A DNA stretch of 64,000 nucleotides from Ascidiaceihabitans sp029251465. Its GTDB lineage: Bacteria; Pseudomonadota; Alphaproteobacteria; Rhodobacterales; Rhodobacteraceae. Positions 1-8,779 of this stretch are shown here, one piece after another. Both the position numbers and the translations under genes were made by a program. Every line of letters begins with the position of its first letter. Position 1 is the stretch's first letter. The stretch covers positions 3,658,001 through 3,722,000 of the forward strand of contig NZ_CP170633.1 in the NCBI RefSeq assembly GCF_042932805.1. The letters are read 5' to 3'. The notes below the pieces were generated by a model. It did not search any database. It was not told the DNA's origin and saw nothing but the letters and a program-made list of their open reading frames with translations.

Positions 1-11
1 AAGGGGACACC

Positions 12-866
12 ATGTCGCAAAAATCTGGATCGCTTTGGGAATGGGTCATACCGATGACCTTTTTCGTCTGTGTCTCGTGGGTGGTTTGGCAACTGCCTGC
101 CTTCATTCTGGACTGGATTCCGCCGGCCAGTGAATCGCTTTATGGGCAGGTCGAGGCGATCTTTATGCGCTCGGATATTATCGCCTTATCCCCGATTTTC
201 AACAAACATATCGACATCGTTGATCTGATCGCTTTGGTGATGATCCCGGTGACGTTGATCTTGGGTATTCGCACCGTGCGCCGCGCGTCATTAGAGAACG
301 AAAACTTCAAAGCCATCGACAAAATCGCGATGTTCCTCGGGCGCGTGACGATGATGATGATTGTGACCCTAACATGCGTCATGCTGTACGAAGTGTTCGT
401 GCGCTACGTGGTTGAACGCCCCACACTTTGGGCCAATGAAACCACCCTTTGGTTGGCAAGCTTCGTGTTTCTGCTGGCCGGTCTGTACGCCATGCAACAG
501 CGCAGCCATATCCGTATTGTGCTGCTGTATGATGCTGTGCCGCGCAACGTGCAGCGGGCGTTTGATGTGATCTCGACCTTGCTGATAATTCTGTTTGCTG
601 CGGCGACTGTGTTTGGCAGTTACAAATACGTTTTCTACAACAAGCTCTACAAATGGGAGCTGTACGGATCGGCCTTTAACCCGCCGATTCCGGCGACGTT
701 GCAGCCGATGGTTTTGATCGTCATCACGCTGGTTGCCATTCAATCGGTCATCAATTTGATCAATGACTGGAACGCCGATCCGGCAAGCCTGCGCACCCCC
801 GAAGTTGACGAAGACGAAATCGAAGCGATCAAACGGTCCCTTGGCCAAGATGTGGAGTCTAAATAA
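12..866 (+). CDS. TRAP transporter small permease (DctQ-like)
   Basis: This is the small membrane subunit of a tripartite ATP-independent periplasmic transporter, which couples uptake of an organic acid to the sodium gradient. The 284-aa protein has about six hydrophobic segments (near residues 12-32, 70-86, 108-130, 143-162, 185-205 and 232-250), more than the usual four, and a charged C-terminal tail. A good Shine-Dalgarno (AAGGGGA) lies just before the ATG. The stop overlaps the start of the large permease gene. The binding-protein gene is not in view and is presumably to the left. The uronate genes downstream suggest a sugar acid as substrate; this is inference from context. Confidence 0.88.
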   Translation: MSQKSGSLWEWVIPMTFFVCVSWVVWQLPAFILDWIPPASESLYGQVEAIFMRSDIIALSPIFNKHIDIVDLIALVMIPVTLILGIRTVRRASLENENFKAIDKIAMFLGRVTMMMIVTLTCVMLYEVFVRYVVERPTLWANETTLWLASFVFLLAGLYAMQQRSHIRIVLLYDAVPRNVQRAFDVISTLLIILFAAATVFGSYKYVFYNKLYKWELYGSAFNPPIPATLQPMVLIVITLVAIQSVINLINDWNADPASLRTPEVDEDEIEAIKRSLGQDVESK

Positions 867-2671
867 TGGATATCGGCACAATTTCACTGATCGTAATGCT
901 GGCGCTGATTGCGCTTTTGGCGATTGGTATGCCGCTGGGTTTTGCCTCTGCTGTGTTGGCCGTCGCCGTTTTGGTGATGAAATTTGAACCTGCGTTAATC
1001 ACGAATCCGATGTCGTTCGGTGATGGGATGCTTACGGGGCGGCCGGGGACGGGCGCGCTAAACCTGATGCAGAATAAAATATATGGGCTTTTGACGGACT
1101 ATGTCCTGATATCGATCCCGTTGTTCATTTTTATGGCGTCGCTGCTGGAACGATCCGGCGTGGCGAAAACCATGTACGATTCACTGTCGATGTGGCTGAA
1201 CCGAACCCGTGGTGGCATTGCGATTGTGACGTCGATCATGGCGGTGATCATGGCAGCGATGTCGGGGATCATCGGTGGTGAAGTAGTGTTGCTGGGTCTG
1301 ATTGCCTTGCCGCAGATGCTACGGCTTGGGTATAATCAGAACCTTGCGATCGGGACGATTTGCGCCTCGGGCAGCTTGGGCACGATGATCCCGCCATCCA
1401 TTGTTTTAATCATCTACGGGTTGATCACTGAAACCTCGATCAAGGCGCTGTTCACCGCATCGTTTGTCCCGGGCTTTATGCTGGCCAGTTTCATTATCAT
1501 CTACATTATTGTGCGCACGCAGATCCGACCCCAAGACGCGCCTCTGCCTGATCCGGTACCCGGTGACCCGGTTGGGCGTGAAAAGGCGGGCTTGTTTTTT
1601 GCATTCCTGAACGTGCTGCTGATTGCAGGCGCGGTGGTGTTGTTCGTTCGTGCGGGGTTCATCGAATTCTCGGGGCAGAATGCGGCCAACGATGGTGACC
1701 CTTACGCATTGGCATCGATCGGCGCGATGATGAAATTGGGCTTGGTCATTGCGGCAGCTTTGGGCGTTGCGTTCTTTGCATTTGGCAAGGAACGATCCGC
1801 GCGCGGCTGGAAATTGGGCAAAGGTTTGGTTCCTCCAATCATCGTGATTGGCGTCGTTCTTGGGTCTATTTACGGTGGTATCACGGGCATTACCGAAGCC
1901 GCCGGAATGGGCGCGTTGGCGGTATTCCTGATTGCGGTTTTGCTGCACTACACGACCGAAGAATGGGTGGCGTTGGCCCGCAGTCGGGCCGCACGTATCG
2001 CGATGATTGCAGGGGCTGTGTTGGTGGTTGCAATCATCGCACCGATGATCTTGATCCCGAATTCGGAGCTAAAGGGCGAGATGCGGTTTATGATCATCTC
2101 TATCGCGATTTTCACTGCAATCCTGCGTATCGAAGACATGCGTGATCTGCTGTGGGATGCCTTACTGCGCACGATGAAATCCACAGGCACTATCATCTGG
2201 GTGACCATCGGTGCGGCGACGTTGGCGGGGGCCTATACCGTCGCTGGCGGGCCTGACTACATCGCGAACCTTATCATCGGGGCGGAGCTGCCGACGATGG
2301 GTATTATCCTCGCGATGATGCTGATCTTGTTGTTCATGGGCGCGTTCATGGATTGGGTTGGCATCGTGCTGCTGATCATCCCTGTGTTCTTACCGATTGT
2401 GCGCCGCTTGCCGATTGATGAAATTGGGTATTTTGGCGAATTGGAACCCAAAAACGTTGCGATCTGGTTTGGCGTCGTCTTCTGTATGAACATGCAGGTT
2501 AGTTTCCTATCGCCTCCGTTCGGTCCGGCCGCGTTCTATCTAAAATCGGTGGCCCCACCGCACATCAGCCTGACAGATATCTTCAAAGGGTTCCTGCCGT
2601 TTATTGGTATCCAACTCTGCGCGCTGACAGTCCTTTTGATCTGGCCATCAATCGTCGAAGTGTTGCTGTGA
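866..2671 (+). CDS. TRAP transporter large permease (DctM-like)
   Basis: This is the large permease subunit that forms the transport path of the TRAP system. It is a 601-aa, very hydrophobic protein, clearly longer than the roughly 430 aa of classical DctM. The extra length is a central insert (about residues 210-410) that contains further membrane segments. The start codon overlaps the stop of the small permease gene (TAATG), so the two are translated together. The 3' end overlaps the dioxygenase gene. The substrate is unknown from sequence; the neighbouring genes suggest hexuronate or a related sugar acid. Confidence 0.9.
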   Translation: MDIGTISLIVMLALIALLAIGMPLGFASAVLAVAVLVMKFEPALITNPMSFGDGMLTGRPGTGALNLMQNKIYGLLTDYVLISIPLFIFMASLLERSGVAKTMYDSLSMWLNRTRGGIAIVTSIMAVIMAAMSGIIGGEVVLLGLIALPQMLRLGYNQNLAIGTICASGSLGTMIPPSIVLIIYGLITETSIKALFTASFVPGFMLASFIIIYIIVRTQIRPQDAPLPDPVPGDPVGREKAGLFFAFLNVLLIAGAVVLFVRAGFIEFSGQNAANDGDPYALASIGAMMKLGLVIAAALGVAFFAFGKERSARGWKLGKGLVPPIIVIGVVLGSIYGGITGITEAAGMGALAVFLIAVLLHYTTEEWVALARSRAARIAMIAGAVLVVAIIAPMILIPNSELKGEMRFMIISIAIFTAILRIEDMRDLLWDALLRTMKSTGTIIWVTIGAATLAGAYTVAGGPDYIANLIIGAELPTMGIILAMMLILLFMGAFMDWVGIVLLIIPVFLPIVRRLPIDEIGYFGELEPKNVAIWFGVVFCMNMQVSFLSPPFGPAAFYLKSVAPPHISLTDIFKGFLPFIGIQLCALTVLLIWPSIVEVLL

Positions 2672-3618
2672 TGTTGATACCTGAACAAATCGCGCAGTTC
2701 GAAAGCCAAGGGTATTTGGTTGTGCCTGATGTATTGCCTTTTGCCGTGCTTGAAAACGTACGAACCGAGTACAGCGCATTGATGGACCGGTTGTATGCGG
2801 GTTGGCATGCAGAGGGTCGCGTGCCACCGCCGACGGGTCTCGATTTCTGGGGCAAGTTGCTAGAGGCGTACAAGGCCAAATGCGACTATTTTCAGTCAAT
2901 GGATATCTCGCTGCCGGGTGACCAGATCACAGCGGACACGCCGTTTCATTTTGGTCCGGCGGTGTTCGACATGCTGACGGCGCCGTCTTTGCTGGATATG
3001 GTGGAGCAGCTTTTGGGCGGCGAGTTGACCAGCAATCCGATCCAACATGTGCGCATAAAACCACCCGTTACTGCGCTAAAATCCGATGAAATTCGCGCAC
3101 ACATCGCGGCAACTGATTGGCATCAAGATCGCGCAGTCGCGCTGGCGGATGCAGACGACACGCAGATGGTTACGGTGTGGTTGGCGATCACGGATGCGAC
3201 AGTCGAAAACGGTTGCTTGCAGGTTCAGGCCAAGACGCCAGACCAAACGATGCTGCCGCATTGTCCGCGCACGCAAACGGGCATAGCCGAAGGGTTCGTG
3301 GACGAGGCAAATGGCATCCCGCTGCCCGTCAAAGCAGGGGGCGCTGTGTTCTTTCATCCGCTCACGCCGCACGGATCGTTGTCAAACCAGACGGAAAAAT
3401 TTCGCTGGTCTTTTGACATTCGATTTAACGTGACAGGCCAGCCCACAGGCCGCAGTCACTTCCCTGAATTTGTCGCCCGTTCACGCGGCAATCCCGAAAC
3501 CGAACTGCGCGACTGGGTCGAATGGAAAACAATGTGGGAAGACGCCCGCGCGCATCTTTCCAATGCCCCACATACCGATATTCACCGCTGGTCATCCGAC
3601 GCGCCCTTCTGCGCTTAA
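2671..3618 (+). CDS. Phytanoyl-CoA dioxygenase (PhyH) family protein
   Basis: This is a 315-aa Fe(II)/2-oxoglutarate-dependent oxygenase of the PhyH family. The metal-binding facial triad is visible as His151-x-Asp153 (context DWHQDRA) and His234 (context LTPHGSLSN), with Arg251 (context DIRFN) placed to bind 2-oxoglutarate. The ATG at 2671 overlaps the stop of the TRAP gene (TGATG), and a GTG one codon earlier is also possible. It sits between transporter and altronate dehydratase genes, so it probably oxidises or demethylates a sugar-acid derivative before it enters the uronate pathway. That role is inference; the family does not fix the substrate. Confidence 0.85.
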   Translation: MLIPEQIAQFESQGYLVVPDVLPFAVLENVRTEYSALMDRLYAGWHAEGRVPPPTGLDFWGKLLEAYKAKCDYFQSMDISLPGDQITADTPFHFGPAVFDMLTAPSLLDMVEQLLGGELTSNPIQHVRIKPPVTALKSDEIRAHIAATDWHQDRAVALADADDTQMVTVWLAITDATVENGCLQVQAKTPDQTMLPHCPRTQTGIAEGFVDEANGIPLPVKAGGAVFFHPLTPHGSLSNQTEKFRWSFDIRFNVTGQPTGRSHFPEFVARSRGNPETELRDWVEWKTMWEDARAHLSNAPHTDIHRWSSDAPFCA

Positions 3619-3633
3619 ACCGAAAGTAAGCTC

Positions 3634-5133
3634 ATGGATTTTGTTCGTCTTGATCGCGCCGATAACGTGGTCACAGCCACGCGCCCGCTAGAGGGTGGCG
3701 TTGCGATTGAAAGCACCAAAACCCGCGCGTTGATCCCGTCTGGTCACAAGGTGGCGGTGGTCGATATTGCGTCCGGTACTCCGGTGCGCAAATACGCGCA
3801 ATTGATAGGCTATGCGTCGACGGATATCGCGGCAGGTGATCACGTGCACACGCATAATGTGGAATTCCGCAATACGGACATGGCCTATGAATTTTCGACC
3901 GATTTACGCCCGGTGACACCAACCAGTGGTGATACGTTCATGGGCTACCGACGTGAAAACGGCCGCGTTGGCACGCGCAATTACATCGCAATTGTGACGT
4001 CGGTGAATTGCTCTGCGACCGCCGCGCGGATGATTGCGGATCACTTTACCCCCGACGTTTTGGCCGACTATCCCAACGTGGACGGGGTCGCAGCATTTGT
4101 GCACGGCACAGGGTGCGGCATGGCAGATAACGGCGACGGTTTTGAGGCCTTGCAGCGCGTCATGTGGGGCTATGCGAAACATCCAAATCACGCGGGCGTC
4201 TTGATGGTTGGTCTGGGCTGCGAGATGAACCAGATCGATTGGCTGCTTGAGGCATATGGTCTGAAACAGGGCCCGCTGTTTCACACTATGAACATTCAAA
4301 ACGTTGCCGGTTTGCGGCGCACGGTTGAACTCGGGATCAAAAAGGTCGCGGCGATGCTGCCTTTGGCAAACCTTGCAACCCGCACCGAGTGCCCCGCATC
4401 CGAGCTGATGGTCGCGCTGCAATGTGGTGGATCGGATGCGTGGTCTGGCGTTACGGCGAACCCGGCGCTGGGCTACGCTTGTGATTTGCTGGCGGCCCAA
4501 GGTGGAACTGGTGTGCTGGCCGAAACCCCCGAGATTTACGGTGCCGAACATCTGCTGACCCGCCGTGCGATTGACCGCAGCACAGGCGACAAACTGATCG
4601 GCCTGATTGACTGGTGGCAGGACTACACGACGCGCAACAATGGTTCGATGGACAACAACCCGTCACCCGGAAACAAAAAGGGTGGTTTGACCACGATCCT
4701 CGAAAAATCTTTGGGGGCCGCGGCCAAGGGCGGCACGTCGCCGTTGATGGGCGTCTACAAATACGCAGAACCTGTGACAGCGCGCGGTTTCACCTTTATG
4801 GACAGCCCCGGCTACGATCCGGCGTCTGTCACGGGGCAGATCGCATCGGGCTGTAACTTGGTGTGTTTCACGACTGGGCGGGGGTCTGCATTCGGGTCCA
4901 AACCGGCCCCGACAATCAAGGTCGCGACGAATTCCGAGATGGCAAAACGCATGTCCGAGGACATGGACGTAGACGCAGGCACGATCCTGACCCAAGGCGT
5001 AAGTGTCGAGGAAAAGGGACGTGAAATTTACGAAATGTTCCTGAGCGTTGCCTCTGGTGAGGTCAGCAAATCCGAAGCTCAGGGCCTTGGCGATTACGAA
5101 TTCGTCCCATGGCAAATCGGAGCCGTGATGTGA
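3634..5133 (+). CDS. uxaA: Altronate dehydratase (UxaA family)
   Basis: The 499-aa protein matches the full UxaA layout: an N-terminal SAF-type domain (about residues 1-95) and a large C-terminal dehydratase domain that begins near GYRRENGRVGTRNYIA. UxaA is an iron-dependent lyase that converts D-altronate to 2-keto-3-deoxygluconate in galacturonate breakdown. Length is close to the E. coli enzyme. It lies 15 bp after the dioxygenase gene and overlaps the following Gfo/Idh gene, so it is part of one operon. Paralogues act on galactarate or other aldonates, so the exact substrate is likely but not proven. Confidence 0.87.
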   Translation: MDFVRLDRADNVVTATRPLEGGVAIESTKTRALIPSGHKVAVVDIASGTPVRKYAQLIGYASTDIAAGDHVHTHNVEFRNTDMAYEFSTDLRPVTPTSGDTFMGYRRENGRVGTRNYIAIVTSVNCSATAARMIADHFTPDVLADYPNVDGVAAFVHGTGCGMADNGDGFEALQRVMWGYAKHPNHAGVLMVGLGCEMNQIDWLLEAYGLKQGPLFHTMNIQNVAGLRRTVELGIKKVAAMLPLANLATRTECPASELMVALQCGGSDAWSGVTANPALGYACDLLAAQGGTGVLAETPEIYGAEHLLTRRAIDRSTGDKLIGLIDWWQDYTTRNNGSMDNNPSPGNKKGGLTTILEKSLGAAAKGGTSPLMGVYKYAEPVTARGFTFMDSPGYDPASVTGQIASGCNLVCFTTGRGSAFGSKPAPTIKVATNSEMAKRMSEDMDVDAGTILTQGVSVEEKGREIYEMFLSVASGEVSKSEAQGLGDYEFVPWQIGAVM

Positions 5134-6098
5134 AACGGATCTTGGTTGTTGGTGGCGGGCTAATTGGCATCCGCCATGTCGAGGCCGTGCAGGCGCACGC
5201 CGGTTGTGTCTTGGTCGGTTTGGTCGATCCGGATGCGTCGATGGGTGCCGATTTTGCGGACATGAAGGATGTGGTCGAACCAGTGGACGGTGTGATCATT
5301 GCGACACCAACGCATCTGCACAGTGCGCACGGAATTCAAGCGGCGCAACGCGGTTGGCATTTGCTGATCGAAAAACCGGTGGCGGATGATTTGCAAGGCG
5401 CGCGCCGTTTGGAAACAGCCGTGACGCACGCCAAAATCGGTTCGCTTGTTGGTCATCATCGCCGTTATCACGCGCCCGTTCAGCAGCTAAAGCAGGTGAT
5501 CGCAGAGGGCATGATCGGCACGGTTGTCGCCGCGAATGTCATCTGGGCCATGCGCAAACCGGACGACTATTTTGAGGGCAATTGGCGCACGGCTGGTGGC
5601 AGTCCTGTGATGATCAACCTTGTGCACGACATTGATATTTTGCGGTTTGTGATTGGCGAAATTTCCAATACGGCGTCGATCCGCGGCAAAGGTCTGCGGG
5701 GCAAGGATCGCATCGAAAGCGGCGCAGTTGCGCTGGCGTTTGAAAATGGTGCAACGGGTACGATCAGCTTTGCCGACAATGCGGCCACGCCTTGGGGGTT
5801 TGAGGCAGGTACAGGTGAAAACCCGAACATCGGAACCACGCATCAGGACATGATGTGGATAATGGGGACTAGGGGCGCGATCAGCTTTCCGTCGATGACG
5901 GTTTGGTCCGGTCAGCACTGGGGAAATGCCGCGCAGGTGCGCCCGATTTTGGTTGCTAAAAACAGCGTGCCGCCTTTGACCGCGCAGTTAGATCATTTCA
6001 TCGACGTGATGAACGGTGCGCCGCCTCTGATTGATGTTGCTGATGCGACGCGCACGTTGGAAATCGCTTTGAATATCGAAGAACAATTGTCGGCCTGA
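5130..6098 (+). CDS. Gfo/Idh/MocA family oxidoreductase
   Basis: This is an NAD(P)-dependent sugar dehydrogenase with an N-terminal Rossmann fold (VVGGGLIG) and the EKP motif (context LLIEKPVADD) that carries the family's catalytic lysine. I chose the GTG at 5130 because GGAG lies 7 nt upstream and the start overlaps the uxaA stop (GTGA). An ATG at 5109 would add seven residues but has no clear ribosome site. The protein is about 322 aa. It is an intact member of the family, unlike the second copy at 11430. The substrate is probably a sugar or uronate (inference from the operon). Confidence 0.88.
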   Translation: MKRILVVGGGLIGIRHVEAVQAHAGCVLVGLVDPDASMGADFADMKDVVEPVDGVIIATPTHLHSAHGIQAAQRGWHLLIEKPVADDLQGARRLETAVTHAKIGSLVGHHRRYHAPVQQLKQVIAEGMIGTVVAANVIWAMRKPDDYFEGNWRTAGGSPVMINLVHDIDILRFVIGEISNTASIRGKGLRGKDRIESGAVALAFENGATGTISFADNAATPWGFEAGTGENPNIGTTHQDMMWIMGTRGAISFPSMTVWSGQHWGNAAQVRPILVAKNSVPPLTAQLDHFIDVMNGAPPLIDVADATRTLEIALNIEEQLSA

Positions 6099-6137
6099 AA
6101 CTGCGCCTCACAGACACTCACAAACAGGAGAATTCAC

Positions 6138-7025
6138 ATGAGCAAACCAACAATCGGATTTATCGGCCTTGGCCTAATGGGCGCTGCGATGGTCGGTCGT
6201 CTTCAGGATCTAGGTTATAGCCTGACCGTGATGGCCAACCGTTCGCGCCCGAATGTGGATGCTGCGATCGCCCGTGGTGCCACCGAAGTTTCCACTGCAC
6301 GCGACGTGGCCGCTGCCAGCGATGTGATCATGTTGTGCATGGACACCAGCGCCAGTGTCGAGGGTCGCATGCGCGGTGCGGACGGCGTTATTGCGGGCTT
6401 GAAACCTGGCGCAACGGTTGTGGATTTTGGCACGTCTTTGCCGGGATCAACGCGGGCGTTGGGCGTCGAAGTCGAAGCCGCTGGTGGTCACTATCTGGAC
6501 GCCCCATTGGGCCGCACGCCAGCACACGCAAAAGACGGTTTGCTGAACATCATGACGGCAGGTGACAAAGACGCTTTTGCCGCGGTTGAACCCGTGTTGA
6601 AAGACCTTGGTGAGAATGTCTTTCACCTTGGCGATTTGGGATCTGGCCATACAATCAAACTGATAAACAATTTCTTTGGAATGACCGTCGCAAATGCCAT
6701 GTCCGAGGCGTTCGCGATGGCCGATGTTGCTGGCATTGATCGCGGCCAGATGTATGACGTGATGGCCGCCGGTCCGTTGCGGTCAGGCATGATGGATTTC
6801 GTCAAGGCGTACGGCGTCGACAAAGACCCGAGCATGCTGGAATTCGCGATCAAAAACGCTGCCAAAGACGTCGGGTACTACGCCCAAATGGCGAAAGACG
6901 CTGGCGTCGACAGCATCATGTCGCAAGGCCCGCTGACCGCGTTAGAGCAAGCTCGCGATTCAGGTCAAGGCGACGAAATGGTCAGCCAGATGGTTGATTT
7001 TTACGCCAAGCGGTTCGCCAAATAA
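6138..7025 (+). CDS. NAD(P)-dependent 3-hydroxyisobutyrate dehydrogenase-like reductase
   Basis: This 295-aa protein belongs to the beta-hydroxyacid dehydrogenase family (3-hydroxyisobutyrate dehydrogenase, tartronate semialdehyde reductase). It shows the N-terminal GLGLMG nucleotide-binding turn, the substrate-binding stretch near residues 120-128 and the catalytic lysine, K174, in GSGHTIKLINN, with N178 four residues later. A strong AGGAG site precedes the ATG. It follows the Gfo/Idh gene by 39 bp in the same operon. In a uronate locus, reduction of tartronate semialdehyde or a related keto or aldehyde acid is plausible, but sequence alone does not decide this. Confidence 0.87.
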   Translation: MSKPTIGFIGLGLMGAAMVGRLQDLGYSLTVMANRSRPNVDAAIARGATEVSTARDVAAASDVIMLCMDTSASVEGRMRGADGVIAGLKPGATVVDFGTSLPGSTRALGVEVEAAGGHYLDAPLGRTPAHAKDGLLNIMTAGDKDAFAAVEPVLKDLGENVFHLGDLGSGHTIKLINNFFGMTVANAMSEAFAMADVAGIDRGQMYDVMAAGPLRSGMMDFVKAYGVDKDPSMLEFAIKNAAKDVGYYAQMAKDAGVDSIMSQGPLTALEQARDSGQGDEMVSQMVDFYAKRFAK

Positions 7026-7028
7026 TCC

Positions 7029-7910
7029 ATGGCGGTTTTGGCGCAAAGCATAGAAGACAAACCGCGCCTCGGCATCATTTTGATGCTTGGGGCGTGGTTT
7101 CTGTTTGCGCTGGTCGACACGGGGGCCAAGTGGCTTGCCGTGGCCGGTTTGCCTGCGTTTCAGCTGGCATTCATGCGATATGCGGGTCATTTTGTGATTT
7201 CGATTGGGGTCATTGCCAAGGATGGCATCAGCCGTGATCGCTTCCAAACTAGCCACAAATGGCAGGTCATCAGTCGCGCGCTTTTGCTGGTGTCTGCGAC
7301 CTTGTCGAACTTTTACATCCTGCAATTTCTGCCGCTGACTGTTGTTTCGGCGATTATATTTTCCAGCCCCGTCATCGTGTGCTTTTTGTCGATCTACGTG
7401 CTGAAGGAACCGGTTGGCCCGTGGCGCTGGTTTGCGATTGTCCTTGGCTTTGTCGGCGTTTTGATTGTGGTGCGACCCTTTGGTGAAGACTTTCATTTTG
7501 CGATGGGTTTGGTGATTTATCAGGCCACGGCGCTGGCGCTTTATTCGATTATGACGCGTCGTTTGGCCGGCATTGTGGCCGTGGACACACAGCAGTTTTA
7601 CATGGGGCTGGTCGGTACGTTTGTGTTGCTGCCCTTTGCGATTTGGACATGGCAATCGCCCCAGACATTTATTGGTTGGATCGTGCTGATTGGACTTGGC
7701 ATATTGGGTTGGGCGGGGCATCAGTTGCTCACGAATGCGCACCGGTTTGGAACAGCAAATACACTGATGCCATACACGTATTCGTTTATGATTTATGTCT
7801 CTTTTTGGGGCTATTTTGTGTTTGGCGATGTGCCGGACCAATGGACAGTTTTGGGCGCACTTGTGATCATTGGATCGGGCCTCATCATTTGGAAACGGGA
7901 GCAAAGCTAA
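7029..7910 (+). CDS. DMT/EamA family transporter
   Basis: This is a 293-aa membrane protein with about ten hydrophobic segments arranged as two EamA repeats, the layout of the drug/metabolite transporter superfamily. It starts 3 bp after the reductase gene and its stop overlaps the start of the sugar kinase (TAATG), so it is embedded in the uronate operon. It may export or import a pathway intermediate. Substrates of this family cannot be predicted from sequence. Confidence 0.87.
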   Translation: MAVLAQSIEDKPRLGIILMLGAWFLFALVDTGAKWLAVAGLPAFQLAFMRYAGHFVISIGVIAKDGISRDRFQTSHKWQVISRALLLVSATLSNFYILQFLPLTVVSAIIFSSPVIVCFLSIYVLKEPVGPWRWFAIVLGFVGVLIVVRPFGEDFHFAMGLVIYQATALALYSIMTRRLAGIVAVDTQQFYMGLVGTFVLLPFAIWTWQSPQTFIGWIVLIGLGILGWAGHQLLTNAHRFGTANTLMPYTYSFMIYVSFWGYFVFGDVPDQWTVLGALVIIGSGLIIWKREQS

Positions 7911-8779
7911 TGCGCATCGCGTGTATCGGAGAAGCCATGATCGAGCTGTCCATGGCTGGCGAAGCAGCACATGTCGGGGTGGCAGGTGACACGCTAAATA
8001 CGGCGATTTATTTGCACAGGTCAGCGCCTGAATTGCAGGTCGACTACGTGACCAATTTGGGGGATGACCCGTTTTCCGATCAAATCAAAACGTTTATCGC
8101 CAATCAAAATATTGGGACAGATGCGATCACGATGATGCCCGGCGCGTCGCCCGGCCTGTACGCAATCACGACCAGCGAAACGGGCGAACGATCGTTCACG
8201 TATTGGCGCAGTGCGTCTGCGGCGCGGGGCATGTTTCAAGCCGGAGATACCTGCGATTTCAGCAGTCTGTCTCAGTACGATGCGGTGTATTTGTCCGGTA
8301 TTTCGATGGCGATTTTACCGCATCCCGTACGTTTGGCGTTGATCGATTGGTTGCAGAATTCGGACGTTCAGGTGATCTACGACAGCAACTATCGCCCGCG
8401 ATTATGGAAAGACGCAGACACCGCGCGCAAGGTGACGACCGCAATGTGGGCGCGCGCAGATATTGCGTTGCCGTCAATAGATGACGAGATGGAATTGTTT
8501 GAAGAAACGGCTGATCAAGTCACAGCCCGCTTCGCAAAACACCAAGGAACTGGCGCGTTAAAACGCTCGGCTTTGGGGCCATTATCTTTGGGCGTGCATG
8601 TCCAGCAGGATTACATGGCGGCACCCAGTGTGGTGGATACAACAGCAGCCGGAGACAGCTTTAATGGCGGATACCTAGGGTCTCTTTTGTCGGGCTCATC
8701 GCAGGTTGATGCGTTGATGGCGGGGCACAATTGTGCTGCGAGGGTCGTGCAATATCGTGGGGCGATTATTCCTGCATAA
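7910..8779 (+). CDS. kdgK: 2-keto-3-deoxygluconate kinase (PfkB family)
   Basis: This 289-aa PfkB/ribokinase-family protein phosphorylates KDG to KDPG, the entry to the Entner-Doudoroff aldolase step. It has the N-terminal substrate motif GEAMIEL, a GDTLNTAIYL segment and the C-terminal PfkB signature DTTAAGDSFNGG, in which D249 is the expected catalytic base. The ATG at 7910 overlaps the stop of the transporter gene, and homologues begin at this point, although the frame stays open further upstream. The gene is convergent with the next one and overlaps it by 14 bp. KDPG aldolase is not in the window. Confidence 0.88.
   Translation: MRIACIGEAMIELSMAGEAAHVGVAGDTLNTAIYLHRSAPELQVDYVTNLGDDPFSDQIKTFIANQNIGTDAITMMPGASPGLYAITTSETGERSFTYWRSASAARGMFQAGDTCDFSSLSQYDAVYLSGISMAILPHPVRLALIDWLQNSDVQVIYDSNYRPRLWKDADTARKVTTAMWARADIALPSIDDEMELFEETADQVTARFAKHQGTGALKRSALGPLSLGVHVQQDYMAAPSVVDTTAAGDSFNGGYLGSLLSGSSQVDALMAGHNCAARVVQYRGAIIPA

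Noticed and set aside
6960..7970. Long minus-strand frame of 336 codons opposite the reductase, EamA and kinase genes
   Set aside because: It is highly basic with a shadow-like composition (many His, Arg, Gln), spans three genes on the other strand and has no family features.
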